A stretch of DNA of 32,428 nt. Source: Anaerolineae bacterium (lineage in GTDB: Bacteria > Chloroflexota > Anaerolineae > B4-G1 > DUEL01). Location: contig JAFGEI010000026.1 in assembly GCA_016931695.1 (NCBI GenBank), positions 1 to 32,428 on the forward strand, written 5' to 3'. The notes beneath the pieces were generated by a model. It saw only the letters and a program-made list of their open reading frames with translations, searched no databases and had not been told where the DNA came from. This document shows positions 16,763 through 25,395 of the stretch, piece after piece (the first letter of the stretch is position 1; every line of letters begins with the position of its first letter). Made by a program: the position numbers and the translations under genes.

Positions 16763-17772
16763 GCGCGCTCAGCGAAACCCCCTTCTTTATCGTCGGGCAT
16801 CCCCGCTCCGGCACCACGCTGCTGCGGTTTTTGCTGGGCAGCCACCCGCGCCTCTACATCCCCGAAGAGACCGGTTTCATCCCCTTCCTGGTCAAGCGGC
16901 GGCAGCTCGACGCCGAATTGAGCCTCGCCCAGGCGCAGCGCGTCGTGGCGCGCATCGGCCGGCTAAACCACCTCTGGCGCGACATGGTGACCGACCTGCC
17001 CGCTTTCTACGCCGCCCTACCCCGCCCCACCCTGGCCTTTGTCCTGGACGACCTCTACCGCCGACAGATCGCCGCCCACGGCGCGGTCCGCTGGGGCGAC
17101 AAGACGCCCCTCTACGTGCGCTACATCCCCACCATCGAGCGCATCTTTGCCGACGCCCAGTTCATCCACGTCATCCGCGACGGGCGGGACGCGGCCCTCT
17201 CGGCGCTGCACAAGTGGCCGGAGCGGCGCACCTACATGGACCTCTATTACCTGCTCAAACAGTGGGTGAACAACGTCGAGGCTGGGCGCGCAGCCGGCCA
17301 GCGCCTGGGCGACGCGCGCTACATCGAGGTGCGCTACGAGGAGCTGGTCCAACAACCCCTGGCGGCCCTAGAGCGGGTCGCCGATTTTTTGGGCGAGCGC
17401 TTTCACCCAGCCATGCTCGACCACACCCAGCTCGCCCGCGAGGTCGGCCCAGGTCCCCAGGGCCACACCGAGGTGCAGCGCCCCATCTCTACTGGCAGCG
17501 TCGGCCGCTGGCGCTCCCAGATGACGCCCTTCGAGCGCAAGATGGCAGAGCGAATCGCCGGCGAGACGCTGGCTGCCCTGGGCTACGAGCGGCCCGCCCC
17601 CGGCTCCCTCAATGCGGCCGAACGGGCGGCGCTGCTGCTGCGCGGCGCCAGGTACTGGCTGACCAACGCGCTGCGCAGCACGCTGTACGCCAGCGGCATC
17701 CTGACCCTGAACCGGGGGATGCGGCAGGGGAACGAGGGAACAAGGAAGAAAGGGAATAAGGAGACAGGATAA
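16759..17772 (+). CDS. Sulfotransferase family protein
   Basis: A 337-residue sulfotransferase and close paralogue of the proteins at 15683 and 8733. The phosphosulfate loop FFIVGHPRSGTTLLRFLL is at residues 9-26, WGDKTPLYVRY at about 112-122, QFIHVIRDGRDAALSAL at about 134-150 and RYEELVQQP further on. The last 17 residues (MRQGNEGTRKKGNKETG) come from a purine-rich, low-complexity stretch of GGGAACAAGG type that looks like a small insertion and replaces the original C-terminus; it also carries the ribosome site of the next gene. It starts inside the stop of the previous gene (ATGA), so the pair is likely translationally coupled. Confidence 0.92.
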   Translation: MSALSETPFFIVGHPRSGTTLLRFLLGSHPRLYIPEETGFIPFLVKRRQLDAELSLAQAQRVVARIGRLNHLWRDMVTDLPAFYAALPRPTLAFVLDDLYRRQIAAHGAVRWGDKTPLYVRYIPTIERIFADAQFIHVIRDGRDAALSALHKWPERRTYMDLYYLLKQWVNNVEAGRAAGQRLGDARYIEVRYEELVQQPLAALERVADFLGERFHPAMLDHTQLAREVGPGPQGHTEVQRPISTGSVGRWRSQMTPFERKMAERIAGETLAALGYERPAPGSLNAAERAALLLRGARYWLTNALRSTLYASGILTLNRGMRQGNEGTRKKGNKETG

Positions 17773-17774
17773 CC

Positions 17775-18959
17775 ATGCGCATTCTTTGCCTGACCTCCCG
17801 CCTGCCCTACCCGCCCCACCGCGGCGACCGGCTGCGCGCCTTCCACATCACCGAGCACCTGGCCCGCGAGCACGAGCTGAGCCTGGCCTCGTTCGTCGCC
17901 GACGAGGCGGAGCAGGAACACGTCGCCCCCCTGCGCGACCATTGCCGGGAGGTACGCGTGGTGCGGATGAGCCCGCTCCGCTCGGCGGTGAGCGCGGTCG
18001 GCAACGCCTGGCGCCGCGTGCCGCTGCAGGCGCTCTACTACCGCTCGCGCGAGATGCAGCGCGTCGTCGCCGAGATGGTGCAGGCCACGCCCTTTGACGC
18101 CGCCTACGTCCACCTGTTCCGCATGGCCCCCTACGTGGCAAATTACCCGGCCCTCTACCGCGTCGTCGACCTGACCGACGTCATCTCACGCGAGATCGGC
18201 CGCTCGCTGGCCTACCGGGGGCCGGTCTCGCGCCTGGTCTATACCGTCGAGCGGCCGCGCATCGAGCGCTACGAGCGGTGGGTGGCCCAGACCTTTGAGG
18301 AGACCTGGCTGATCTCGTCCGCCGACCGGGCCGCGCTGGCGGCGGCCTGCCCGGAGGCCAATATCCGCGTCATTCCCAACGGCGTCGACACGGCGGGCCT
18401 GCACCCCACGGGGCAGCCGCCAGAGCCAAACACGCTCATCTTTGTCGGTCACATGCGCGTCTTGCACAACGTCGACGCCGTGCTTTACCTGGTCCAAGAG
18501 ATCCTGCCCCTCGTCCGGCGCGAGATTCCCCCCTGCCGCCTCGTCGTCGTCGGCGCCGATCCCGCGCCCGAGGTGCAGCGATTGGCCGCCGACCCCGCCG
18601 TGACCGTGACCGGCTTTGTGCCCGATCTCAACGCGCAGCTCAACCGGGCCGCGGTCTTTGTCGCCCCGCTGCGCTTTGCCGCCGGGGTGCAGAACAAGGT
18701 GCTGGAAGCGATGGCGGCGGGCCGCCCGGTGGTGACGACCCGCATCGTCAACGAGGGCCTGGGCGCCGTGCCGGGCGAGGAAATCGTCATCGCCGACGAC
18801 CCGCCGACGGCGGCTCGCCAGATCGTCGCGCTGCTACGAGACGAAACCCTCCGCTCGCGCATCGGCCAGGCAGCGCGGCAGTTTGTCCAACGCAAATATA
18901 GTTGGGAGCACGCAGTGCGGAGAATGAAAAAGATAGAAGCAAATTTGCACTCAAGTTGA
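17775..18959 (+). CDS. Family 4 glycosyltransferase (TIGR03087-like sugar transferase)
   Basis: A GT-B fold retaining glycosyltransferase of 394 residues. The start MRILCLTSRLPYPPHRGDRLRAFHITEHLA matches the 'sugar transferase, PEP-CTERM/EpsH1 system associated' group. The donor-binding half has VIPNGVDT, LIFVGHMRVLHNVDAVL, VTGFVPDL and the acidic GVQNKVLEAMAAGRPVV segment. It starts two bases after the preceding stop, with AGGA in the purine-rich tract before it. No membrane helix is seen, so it is cytoplasmic or peripheral. It closes the second operon-like run; its stop codon lies within the -35 box of the toxin-antitoxin promoter. No PEP-CTERM/exosortase genes are in the window, so the subfamily name does not prove that pathway. 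Confidence 0.92.
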   Translation: MRILCLTSRLPYPPHRGDRLRAFHITEHLAREHELSLASFVADEAEQEHVAPLRDHCREVRVVRMSPLRSAVSAVGNAWRRVPLQALYYRSREMQRVVAEMVQATPFDAAYVHLFRMAPYVANYPALYRVVDLTDVISREIGRSLAYRGPVSRLVYTVERPRIERYERWVAQTFEETWLISSADRAALAAACPEANIRVIPNGVDTAGLHPTGQPPEPNTLIFVGHMRVLHNVDAVLYLVQEILPLVRREIPPCRLVVVGADPAPEVQRLAADPAVTVTGFVPDLNAQLNRAAVFVAPLRFAAGVQNKVLEAMAAGRPVVTTRIVNEGLGAVPGEEIVIADDPPTAARQIVALLRDETLRSRIGQAARQFVQRKYSWEHAVRRMKKIEANLHSS

Positions 18960-18983
18960 CATCCAGCCAGGCTGTGTTATCAT
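18956..18983 (+). promoter_or_regulatory. Promoter of the RHH/PIN pair
   Basis: TTGACA (18956-18961) and TATCAT (18978-18983) are separated by 16 bp. The -35 overlaps the stop codon of the GT4 gene. Downstream, repeated ATGATG-type half sites (about 18990-19008) before the start could be operators for the antitoxin. Confidence 0.7.
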
Positions 18984-19024
18984 AATGCAAACAATGATGA
19001 CATGATGTATACGGAGCGAGGAGA

Positions 19025-19285
19025 ATGATTCGCACACAGATTCAACTAACAGCGGAACAATCCCAAGCCCTAAAAGAACTGGCTACAGAGGAAAACATCT
19101 CGATGGCCGAGATCATCCGGCGTGCAGTTGATCACTGGCTCCAGATTACCCGGTCGGTCTCGATGGAAGAACGAAAAAGACGAGCAATTGCCGCTGTCGG
19201 ACAGTTTCGTTCCGGGCTCTCAGATGTATCTGAAAAACACGACGAGTATCTCATAGAGGCGTATCAGCATGAACATTTTTGTTGA
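19025..19285 (+). CDS. Ribbon-helix-helix (CopG-like) antitoxin
   Basis: An 86-residue protein starting with the ribbon strand RTQIQL, then two helices (TAEQSQALKELATEENIS, MAEIIRRAVDHWLQ): the classic RHH DNA-binding fold. The acidic/polar C-terminal tail (VSEKHDEYLIEAYQ) would block the toxin. It has a GAGGAGA ribosome site and its own promoter. It overlaps the PIN gene by 17 bases, the usual order and coupling of VapBC-type systems. Its base composition is clearly AT-richer than the surrounding glycan genes, which suggests later acquisition. Antitoxin function is inferred from the pairing. Confidence 0.85.
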   Translation: MIRTQIQLTAEQSQALKELATEENISMAEIIRRAVDHWLQITRSVSMEERKRRAIAAVGQFRSGLSDVSEKHDEYLIEAYQHEHFC

Positions 19286-19667
19286 CACATCCGCCTTCTA
19301 TGCCTTGTTGGACGCCGACGATCAAAACCATGCCCAAGCCAAAGAAGCCTGGGTAAAATGGGTACACGTGGATTGTTCCTTCCATTGCTCCAACTATATT
19401 CTTTTGGAAAGCATTGCTTTGATACAACGGCGATTGGGAGTTGCAGCCGTCCGTCGGTTCCAGGAAGATATTATTCCCCTATGCCACGCCCATTGGATCG
19501 GCCCTGAACTGCATGCAGCTGCCACCAGCGCGCTACTAGCCGCCAATCGCCGCCAGATCAGTATTGTCGACTATACCAGCTTTGAACTCGCACGACGCCT
19601 GGGCATTCGCGTTGTTTTCACCTTTGATCAGCACTTTGCCGATCAAGGCTTCAAAATCTCGCCGTAA
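19269..19667 (+). CDS. PIN-domain toxin (VapC-like ribonuclease)
   Basis: A 132-residue PIN-domain protein. The acidic metal-site residues are visible: D6 in FVDTSAFYALL, the Glu in NYILLESIAL (about 47), the Asp in ISIVDYTSFELARRLG (about 99) and the Asp in VFTFDQHFADQGF near the end. VapC toxins cut tRNA or rRNA when free of their antitoxin; this is family knowledge, not shown here. It is translated from a start within the antitoxin gene. It is AT-richer than its neighbours. The pair lies between two glycosyltransferase genes and may stabilise the island. Confidence 0.88.
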   Translation: MNIFVDTSAFYALLDADDQNHAQAKEAWVKWVHVDCSFHCSNYILLESIALIQRRLGVAAVRRFQEDIIPLCHAHWIGPELHAAATSALLAANRRQISIVDYTSFELARRLGIRVVFTFDQHFADQGFKISP

Positions 19668-19698
19668 TGCTCCGATCCATCGTGCGCCTGTATACCTC

Positions 19699-19737
19699 GC
19701 CAATGACACCTGCAAGCGAAATGCGACATTGTCGAGT
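19699..19737. repeat. Decayed terminal-repeat pair of the palindromic element
   Basis: CGCCAATGACACCT and GAAATGCGACATTGTCGAG resemble the two ends of the 149-bp element but stand almost back to back, without the inner arms. It may be an excision or deletion remnant. Confidence 0.5.
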
Positions 19738-19752
19738 TTGGGAATCTTGCGT

Positions 19753-19777
19753 TCTTTGCGGTAAAGATAGCTTTTTT
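19753..19777 (+). terminator. Weak terminator-like hairpin after the PIN gene
   Basis: TCTTT-GCGGT-AAAGA is followed four bases later by six T residues. The stem is short, so the call is uncertain. Confidence 0.3.
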
Positions 19778-19779
19778 GT

Positions 19780-19802
19780 AACTGCTCAGGCTGCCCGCCC
19801 GG
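19780..19802 (+). repeat. Short dispersed motif next to element remnant
   Basis: AACTGCTCAGGCTGCCCGCCCGG, a variant of the motif at 4719-4742. Confidence 0.35.
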
Positions 19803-19896
19803 ATGCTCTTCCGTGCCAGAGAAGGGGGGAAATGTGGGTGCCGGCACCCACACCCTCCCCTTTTCCGGACTTGGGAGAGCATTGCTCCCCCACTTG
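19801..19896. repeat. Variant palindromic element with a different core hairpin
   Basis: The arms (GGATGCTCT-CCG...AGAAGGGG on the left, CCCTCCCC...CTTGGGAGAGCATTGCT on the right) match the arms of the 149-bp element. The core, however, is a perfect 20-nt palindrome TGTGGGTGCCGGCACCCACA (19833-19852) instead of the GCAGGCGGC hairpin. The outer 17-bp ends are missing. With the remnant at 19699 it fills the 19668-19945 gap. Confidence 0.65.
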
Positions 19897-19945
19897 AAGA
19901 GACTGCCACCACGTCCCCCTTACCCGCCTTTGAGTGGCCGTAGAC

Positions 19946-21076
19946 ATGACCATCTACCTGGACGTTTCCGCCGCTGTCCACCGCCGGGCCGGGTTGGGCC
20001 GCTATGCCGAGAACCTGGCCCGGGCGCTCGTCGCCGCCGCTCCCGGCCGCTTCGCCCTCTTTTACAACCGGGAGCAGGGCATCGAACCGCTGGCCGGGCT
20101 GGAACGCCTGCCCACCCGCACCGTCGCCCTGGGCTACAAGCCGTGGCGCATGCTAGTCTGGATGGGCCAGCTGGCCCGCATCGGCCTGGACCGCTGGCTG
20201 CCCGGCGCCAGGTTGTTCCACGCCACCGAACACCTCCTGCCACCGCTGCGCACTGTACCCACCCTGCTCACCGTTCACGACCTCATCTTTCGCCACCTGC
20301 CGGAACACCACAAGCGGCTGAACCGCTGGTACCTGAACGCGACGATGCCCCTCTACTGCCGCCGGGCGAGCCACATCATCGCCGTCTCCGAGCAGACGCG
20401 GCAGGACCTGATCGCGGCTTACCACATTCCGGCCGCCAGGATCACCGTCGTCTACGAGGCGGCCGCGCCCCACTTTCGCCCTCAATCGGCGGAGGCCGTC
20501 GCCGCCGTGCGCCAACGCTACAACCTCCCCCCGCGCTACCTGGTTTTCGTCGGCACCATCGAGCCGCGCAAGAACCTCGGCCGCCTGCTCGAGACCTTTG
20601 AGGTCGTCCGCGCCGAAGGGCTGAGCGACGGGCTGGTCGTCGTGGGCCGGCGCGGCTGGCTGTACGGGGATTTTTTCACCCGGCTGGAACAGTCCCCTGC
20701 CCGCGACGCGGTCATCTTGCCCGGCTACGTCCCCGACGCAGAGCTGCCCGCTATCTATGCCGGCGCGCAGGCGCTGGTCCTGCCCAGTCACTACGAGGGA
20801 TTCGGCCTGCCGGTGCTGGAAGCGATGGCCTGCGGGACGCCGGTGGCGACCTCCAACACGTCCAGCCTGCCCGAGGTCGGCGGCGACGCGGCCCTCTATT
20901 TCGACCCAGACGACGGGGAAGCAGCCACGGCGATCACCCGCCGCCTGCTCGGCGACGCCGACCTGCAGGCCGAAATGCGCGCCCGCGGATTGGCCCAGGC
21001 GGCCCGTTTCTCGTGGCAGCGAGCAGCCCGGGAAACGATGGCGGTCTACAACCGCGTTGCAAAACACGGGTTGTAG
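19946..21076 (+). CDS. Family 4 glycosyltransferase
   Basis: A GT-B fold glycosyltransferase of 376 residues. The N-terminal Gly-rich loop is [16 protein letters not shown], followed by [21 protein letters not shown] and [10 protein letters not shown]. The donor side has [16 protein letters not shown] and the acidic [17 protein letters not shown], the E-x7-E motif that binds the nucleotide sugar. These are the marks of mannosyl/rhamnosyl-type GT4 enzymes, but the donor is not proven. The ATG at 19946 is chosen; a GTG at 19934 is also in frame, and neither has a good ribosome site. The stop codon TAG is formed by a decayed TTGTAGGGG repeat (21070-21099), so the C-terminal end may have been trimmed by it. 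Confidence 0.9.
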   Translation: MTIYLDVSAAVHRRAGLGRYAENLARALVAAAPGRFALFYNREQGIEPLAGLERLPTRTVALGYKPWRMLVWMGQLARIGLDRWLPGARLFHATEHLLPPLRTVPTLLTVHDLIFRHLPEHHKRLNRWYLNATMPLYCRRASHIIAVSEQTRQDLIAAYHIPAARITVVYEAAAPHFRPQSAEAVAAVRQRYNLPPRYLVFVGTIEPRKNLGRLLETFEVVRAEGLSDGLVVVGRRGWLYGDFFTRLEQSPARDAVILPGYVPDAELPAIYAGAQALVLPSHYEGFGLPVLEAMACGTPVATSNTSSLPEVGGDAALYFDPDDGEAATAITRRLLGDADLQAEMRARGLAQAARFSWQRAARETMAVYNRVAKHGL

Positions 21077-21099
21077 GGGTACAGCCTGCTGCGCCCTCA
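21070..21099. repeat. Decayed TGTAGGGGC palindrome at a gene end
   Basis: TTGTAGGGGTACAGC and GCTGCGCCCTCA form an imperfect inverted repeat. It supplies the stop codon of the GT4 gene and lies directly before the next promoter. Confidence 0.5.
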
Positions 21100-21100
21100 C

Positions 21101-21128
21101 TTGATTTTTCAGTCGTTTGAGGTAAGAT
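21101..21128 (+). promoter_or_regulatory. Promoter of the third glycan run
   Basis: TTGATT (21101-21106) and TAAGAT (21123-21128), 16-bp spacer, 18 bp before the ATG at 21147. Confidence 0.65.
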
Positions 21129-21146
21129 ACTCGGCGAGGTACACAA

Positions 21147-22148
21147 ATGCACATACTCGTCACCGGCGGCGCCGGTTTTATCGGCTCCAACCTGGTCGAC
21201 CTCCTGATGGCCCAGGGCCACGAGGTCACTGTCATCGACAACCTGCTCACCGGCAAGGTGGATAACATCGCTCACCACCTGGAGAACGAGTGCTTTCACT
21301 TTGTCAACGACTCGATCCTGAACATGAACACGCTGGAGCGGCTGGTCCGCCACGCAGAGCTGATCTATCACCTGGCAGCAGTGGTGGGGGTCAAATACGT
21401 GGTCCAAGACCCCCTCAGCGGCATCATCACCAACGTCCGCGGCACGGAGAACGTGCTGGAGATGGCCTTCCGGTACTGGGTGCGGACGGTCATCGCCTCC
21501 AGCTCCGAGGTATACGGCAAGTCGACAGCCGTGCCGTGGCACGAAGAAGGCGACCGGCTGCTCGGCCCGACCAGCGTCGCCCGCTGGTCCTACGCCGACT
21601 CGAAGGCAATCGACGAATACGTCGCTTTTGCCTACGCCCGGCGGGGACTGCCGGTCTCGGCCGTGCGCTACTTTAACGCCTACGGGCCGCGCCTCGACGC
21701 GCGGGGGTATGGCAGCGTCATCGCCCGCTTCATCACCCAGGCACTCAACGGCGAGCCGCTCACGGTCTATGGCGACGGGCAGCAGACCCGCTCCTTCACC
21801 TACGTCGCCGACACCGTGGCCGGAACGGTCCAGGCAGCCACAGCAGCCGATGCCGTCGGCCAGGCCTTTAACATCGGCACCGAGCGGGAGATCACGATCA
21901 ACGAACTGGCCCAACTGGTGCTCCGCCTGACCGGCAGCACCTCCGAGATCGCCCACGTCCCATACCGCACCGCCTTTGGGCCGCAATTCGAGGAGACCCG
22001 GCGCCGCCTTCCGGACACAAGCCGGGCGCGCGAGATACTGAATTTCGAAGCACGTACTTTGCTGGAAGAAGGACTGGGTAAAACGATAAATTGGTTTCAG
22101 GAGCAAGTATCAAATGTCTTCAACAACACGTCTGAGCGCCATTCTTGA
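21147..22148 (+). CDS. NAD-dependent epimerase/dehydratase (UDP-glucuronate decarboxylase-like)
   Basis: An extended short-chain dehydrogenase of 333 residues. TGGAGFIGSN at residues 6-15 binds NAD; IASSSEVYGKS and the Y149-x3-K153 pair (YADSKAIDEY) form the active site; RYFNAYGPRLD follows. The SVARWSYADSKAIDE stretch is shared by a group often named UDP-glucuronate decarboxylase or UDP-glucose epimerase. With the nucleotide-sugar 6-dehydrogenase downstream, a uronic acid-derived substrate is plausible, but the exact reaction is not fixed. The ribosome site is GCGAGG, and the gene has its own promoter. Its last 35 bases overlap the polymerase gene. Confidence 0.87.
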   Translation: MHILVTGGAGFIGSNLVDLLMAQGHEVTVIDNLLTGKVDNIAHHLENECFHFVNDSILNMNTLERLVRHAELIYHLAAVVGVKYVVQDPLSGIITNVRGTENVLEMAFRYWVRTVIASSSEVYGKSTAVPWHEEGDRLLGPTSVARWSYADSKAIDEYVAFAYARRGLPVSAVRYFNAYGPRLDARGYGSVIARFITQALNGEPLTVYGDGQQTRSFTYVADTVAGTVQAATAADAVGQAFNIGTEREITINELAQLVLRLTGSTSEIAHVPYRTAFGPQFEETRRRLPDTSRAREILNFEARTLLEEGLGKTINWFQEQVSNVFNNTSERHS

Positions 22149-25100
22149 CGGTATCCTAGAAGCTGGCTGGCTGGCGGCAATCGTCGTCACGCCGCTGTTT
22201 TTCAACATCTATTCCAGCCGCGTCTTTGAGCCGGACAAGCTGACCACCCTGCGCTCCATCGCGCTGCTTATGGGGGTCGTCTGGCTCGTCCGCTGGGTTG
22301 AGGAGTTGGTGAGCAGAAAAACCAGCCGCACTGCCTCGCAAGATCGAAAAATCACCTGGCGCACCCCCCTGGTACTGCCCACCGTGCTGACCATCGTCGT
22401 CTATATCATCAGCACCATTTTTTCCGTCACCCCCTACGTCAGCTTTTTCGGCTCGTACCAGCGGCTGCAAGGGACGTTCACCACCTTTTCCTACATCGTC
22501 ATCTTTTTCGTCATTCTCGACCGCATGCAAACGCGCGCGCAAGTCGACCGCTTTGTGACCACGTTGATTCTCAACAGCCTGCCCATCGCGCTGTACGGTT
22601 TTGTCCAGCGCTCGGGCAAGGATCCGCTGCCCTGGGGCGGCAACGTGACCAAGCGCGTGGCCTCCAACATGGGCAACGCCATCTTTGTCGCCGCCTACCT
22701 GATCATGGTCGTGCCCCCCACCCTGGCCCGCGCCGTCGACTCCTTCCGTTCCATCCTGCGCGACGAAAAGAACACCATCGCCGACGTGCTCCGCGCCGCT
22801 GCCTACGTCTTTATCTTTTTGGTCCAGGTCATTGCCATCTATTACACCCGCAGCCGTGGCCCGTTGATGGGGTTGATCTTTGGCCTCGGTGTCTGGGGCT
22901 TTTTGAGCCTCCTCGCTCTCCAGCGGCACACGGTGCAACAGAACCCCGGCATCTGCCGCCTGTGGCGCTGGCTGTGGATTGTCACACTGGTCGTCGTGGT
23001 CCTCTTGTCCGCTGTCTTTTTCTCCCTCAACCCGGGCGGGCCGCTGCACGAATGGGCCGTCGAGCAGCCCGCCATTGGCCGCCTGGCCAACGTCCTCGAG
23101 CCCGACGAGGGAACGGGCAAGGTGCGCTCCCTGATCTGGGAGGGCGCGGTCGAGATGCTGCTGCCCCACGAGCCGATCGAGTATCCCGAAACCTCCCAGT
23201 CCGCAGCACATCCGGACCCCTTCAACGTCATCCGTCCATTGGTCGGCTATGGGCCCGAGTCGATGTACGTCGCCTACAACCGCTTTTACCCGCCGCTGCT
23301 GGGACAGTACGAGAAGCGAACCGCCTCGCCAGATCGGTCGCACAACGAGACCCTCGATTCGGTCATTATCACCGGGCTGCTGGGATTCGTCGCCTACCTG
23401 TGGCTCTTTGGCAGCGTCTTTTACCTCGGGCTGCGCTGGCTGGGCATCCTGCCCGCCAAAGGCTGGCAGCGGATTCTCTTTTTCGCCTTGATGGCGACGG
23501 GCGCGGTCGCTTTCATTGCCTGGACCACGATCACCATCGGCCCGCACTTTTTCGGGCTGGCCATTCCGATCGGGATGGTGATCGGCCTGATCGTCTATCT
23601 GATCGTCTACAGTTTTTCGATATCGTGGGGAGAGATCCAGGTGGCGGAATGGCATCCCCACACCATCCTCCTGACCGGCATCTTTGCCACCTTTATCGCC
23701 CACTTTGTCGAGATCAACTTTGGCATCGGCATCGCCGCCACGCGGACGACCTTTTGGGCCCTGGCAGGGGTGTTTGTGCTACTGGGACTGCAGCAGATCG
23801 TCGTGCACGATCCTGCGCCCCAGGCCGCGCAGTCCGCTCCAGCCAGCGACAGCCGGCGGCGCCGGCGCCAGCGCACGGCCCCTGCCAGCGGCAAGACGGG
23901 CCTGGACGCCGTCCCCGACTGGCTCTGGCCTGCCCTGGGGGCGGCGCTGATCGGCGCGCTGATGCTGGGCACCCTCTTTTACGACTTTACCAACAACGTC
24001 GAACAGCTCAGCGACCCGATGAGGATTCTCTGGCGGGCGATGACAGTGGTCGCCGTGCCCCGGCAACAGCCACCGCACACCTCGCTGGGCATCATGATGA
24101 TCCTCAGCCTCACCTGGCTGGCGGTGGGCCTCTTGTCCATCACCCAGATGATCAAGCTGGGAGTGTTTCGCCAGCGGCAGGGCGATATCTGGGCTGCCGC
24201 CGTGGTCATCCTCGTCGTCTCGCTGACCGCTGGCTTTACCTTTGGCTTGATCCTGGCCGGGCGGCACGCCCGGGTGCTCGGCGTCACCGTGCAGAGCATA
24301 CAAGATGCGTTGGGACTGGCCGAATACATGTCGAATCAGATCACCGCCTACTATATCTTCCTGAGCGTCGTCATCCTCCTGGGCGGATTGGCCCTGGCGA
24401 TGGGACGGCCCTGGCCCCAAAGGTGGGCCACGCCCGCTGCGGTCCTGCTCCTGCTGCTCGTCGCCGTCCCCATCATCGCCTACAACTTTAACCTCCGGCC
24501 CATCAAGGCGGACATTGTCTTTAAGCAGGGCGACCCGTGGGAAAAGAACAACCAGTGGGCGGTCGCTGTCCAGCACTACCGCCGGGCGGTCGAGCTCACC
24601 CCCTGGGAGCGAGAAGATCACTACTACCTCTTTTGGGGGCGGGCCTTGCTGGAATATGCCGAAACCCTCGAGTCAGCAGAGGAAAAAGACCTGGTCATCC
24701 GCGAAACAGAACGGGTGCTGCTGCAAGCCCAGGCGATCAATCCCCTCAATACTGACCACAGCGCCAACCTGGCCCGCATGTACCGCTCGTGGGCCCAGTT
24801 GACGACCGACGCCGACCTGCGCCAGTATCTCTCCGAACTCTCCTCCTCCTACTATGAGGTCGCCACCGACCTCAGTCCCAATACTGCCCGCCTGTGGAAC
24901 GAGTGGGCCTCGGTCTATTACTACAACCTGCGCGACATGACGGCTTTCCAGGAAGCGATCAGCCGCTCGCTGGAACTGGATTCGGAATACGAGGACACGT
25001 GGATGATGCTCGGCGACATCCGCGCCAGCCAGGGCGACCAGGAGGGCGCGATGAACGCCTACCGCCGGGCGCTCGAGATCAGTCCCGAAGAACGGCGGGT

Positions 25101-25395
25101 GTGGCGGACGATCGGCCAGCTGGCCATGCAGACGGAAAACTATGACCTGGCCATCGAAGCCTACCGGCAGGTCATCGAGCTGAGGCCCGACGCTAACAAC
25201 GTCTGGGATTCACACCGCATGCTGGCCATCGCCTACCTCCAGGCCGGGTCGTGCGACGACGCCATCGCGGAAGCAGAGATCGCGCTGCAACTGGCCCCCG
25301 AGGAGCAGCGGGAAGTGGTCAACCAGACCCTGCAGCAGATCCAACAACAATGCGCTGCCGGGGAGGAAACGCCGGAAGAAGGGACCGGGCCGTGA
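22114..25395 (+). CDS. O-antigen ligase/polymerase (Wzy/WaaL) with TPR domain
   Basis: A large membrane protein of 1093 residues, expected to polymerise or ligate lipid-linked glycan units at the outer face. The N-terminal half has many hydrophobic segments. The Wzy_C signature lies at about 370-430: LVGYGPESMYVAYNRFYPP, PDRSHNETLDSVIITGLLGF. A basic linker (SRRRRRQRT) is near residue 580, then four or five more membrane segments. From about 795 to 1080 there are tetratricopeptide repeats (for example AVAVQHYRRAVELTPWE, AMNAYRRALEISPEE, AIEAYRQVIELRPDA), likely outside or at the membrane for protein contacts. GGAG lies ten bases before the ATG, which is inside the preceding gene. This fusion is common in Chloroflexota. 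It forms the core of a Wzx/Wzy-type route with the flippase at 7271. Confidence 0.9.
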   Translation: MSSTTRLSAILDGILEAGWLAAIVVTPLFFNIYSSRVFEPDKLTTLRSIALLMGVVWLVRWVEELVSRKTSRTASQDRKITWRTPLVLPTVLTIVVYIISTIFSVTPYVSFFGSYQRLQGTFTTFSYIVIFFVILDRMQTRAQVDRFVTTLILNSLPIALYGFVQRSGKDPLPWGGNVTKRVASNMGNAIFVAAYLIMVVPPTLARAVDSFRSILRDEKNTIADVLRAAAYVFIFLVQVIAIYYTRSRGPLMGLIFGLGVWGFLSLLALQRHTVQQNPGICRLWRWLWIVTLVVVVLLSAVFFSLNPGGPLHEWAVEQPAIGRLANVLEPDEGTGKVRSLIWEGAVEMLLPHEPIEYPETSQSAAHPDPFNVIRPLVGYGPESMYVAYNRFYPPLLGQYEKRTASPDRSHNETLDSVIITGLLGFVAYLWLFGSVFYLGLRWLGILPAKGWQRILFFALMATGAVAFIAWTTITIGPHFFGLAIPIGMVIGLIVYLIVYSFSISWGEIQVAEWHPHTILLTGIFATFIAHFVEINFGIGIAATRTTFWALAGVFVLLGLQQIVVHDPAPQAAQSAPASDSRRRRRQRTAPASGKTGLDAVPDWLWPALGAALIGALMLGTLFYDFTNNVEQLSDPMRILWRAMTVVAVPRQQPPHTSLGIMMILSLTWLAVGLLSITQMIKLGVFRQRQGDIWAAAVVILVVSLTAGFTFGLILAGRHARVLGVTVQSIQDALGLAEYMSNQITAYYIFLSVVILLGGLALAMGRPWPQRWATPAAVLLLLLVAVPIIAYNFNLRPIKADIVFKQGDPWEKNNQWAVAVQHYRRAVELTPWEREDHYYLFWGRALLEYAETLESAEEKDLVIRETERVLLQAQAINPLNTDHSANLARMYRSWAQLTTDADLRQYLSELSSSYYEVATDLSPNTARLWNEWASVYYYNLRDMTAFQEAISRSLELDSEYEDTWMMLGDIRASQGDQEGAMNAYRRALEISPEERRVWRTIGQLAMQTENYDLAIEAYRQVIELRPDANNVWDSHRMLAIAYLQAGSCDDAIAEAEIALQLAPEEQREVVNQTLQQIQQQCAAGEETPEEGTGP

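Noticed and set aside
17775-18959. A PEP-CTERM/exosortase system suggested by the GT4 subfamily name
   Set aside because: No exosortase or PEP-CTERM protein is present; the subfamily similarity alone is not enough.
22156-23703. A 515-residue minus-strand open frame
   Set aside because: Antisense to the Wzy/TPR gene, very Asp/Gly/Gln-rich, no motifs, no ribosome site.
25251-25391. Longer start for the WecA-like protein
   Set aside because: The added residues overlap the TPR gene and are Arg/Gly-rich; the family begins at the GTG overlapping the stop.
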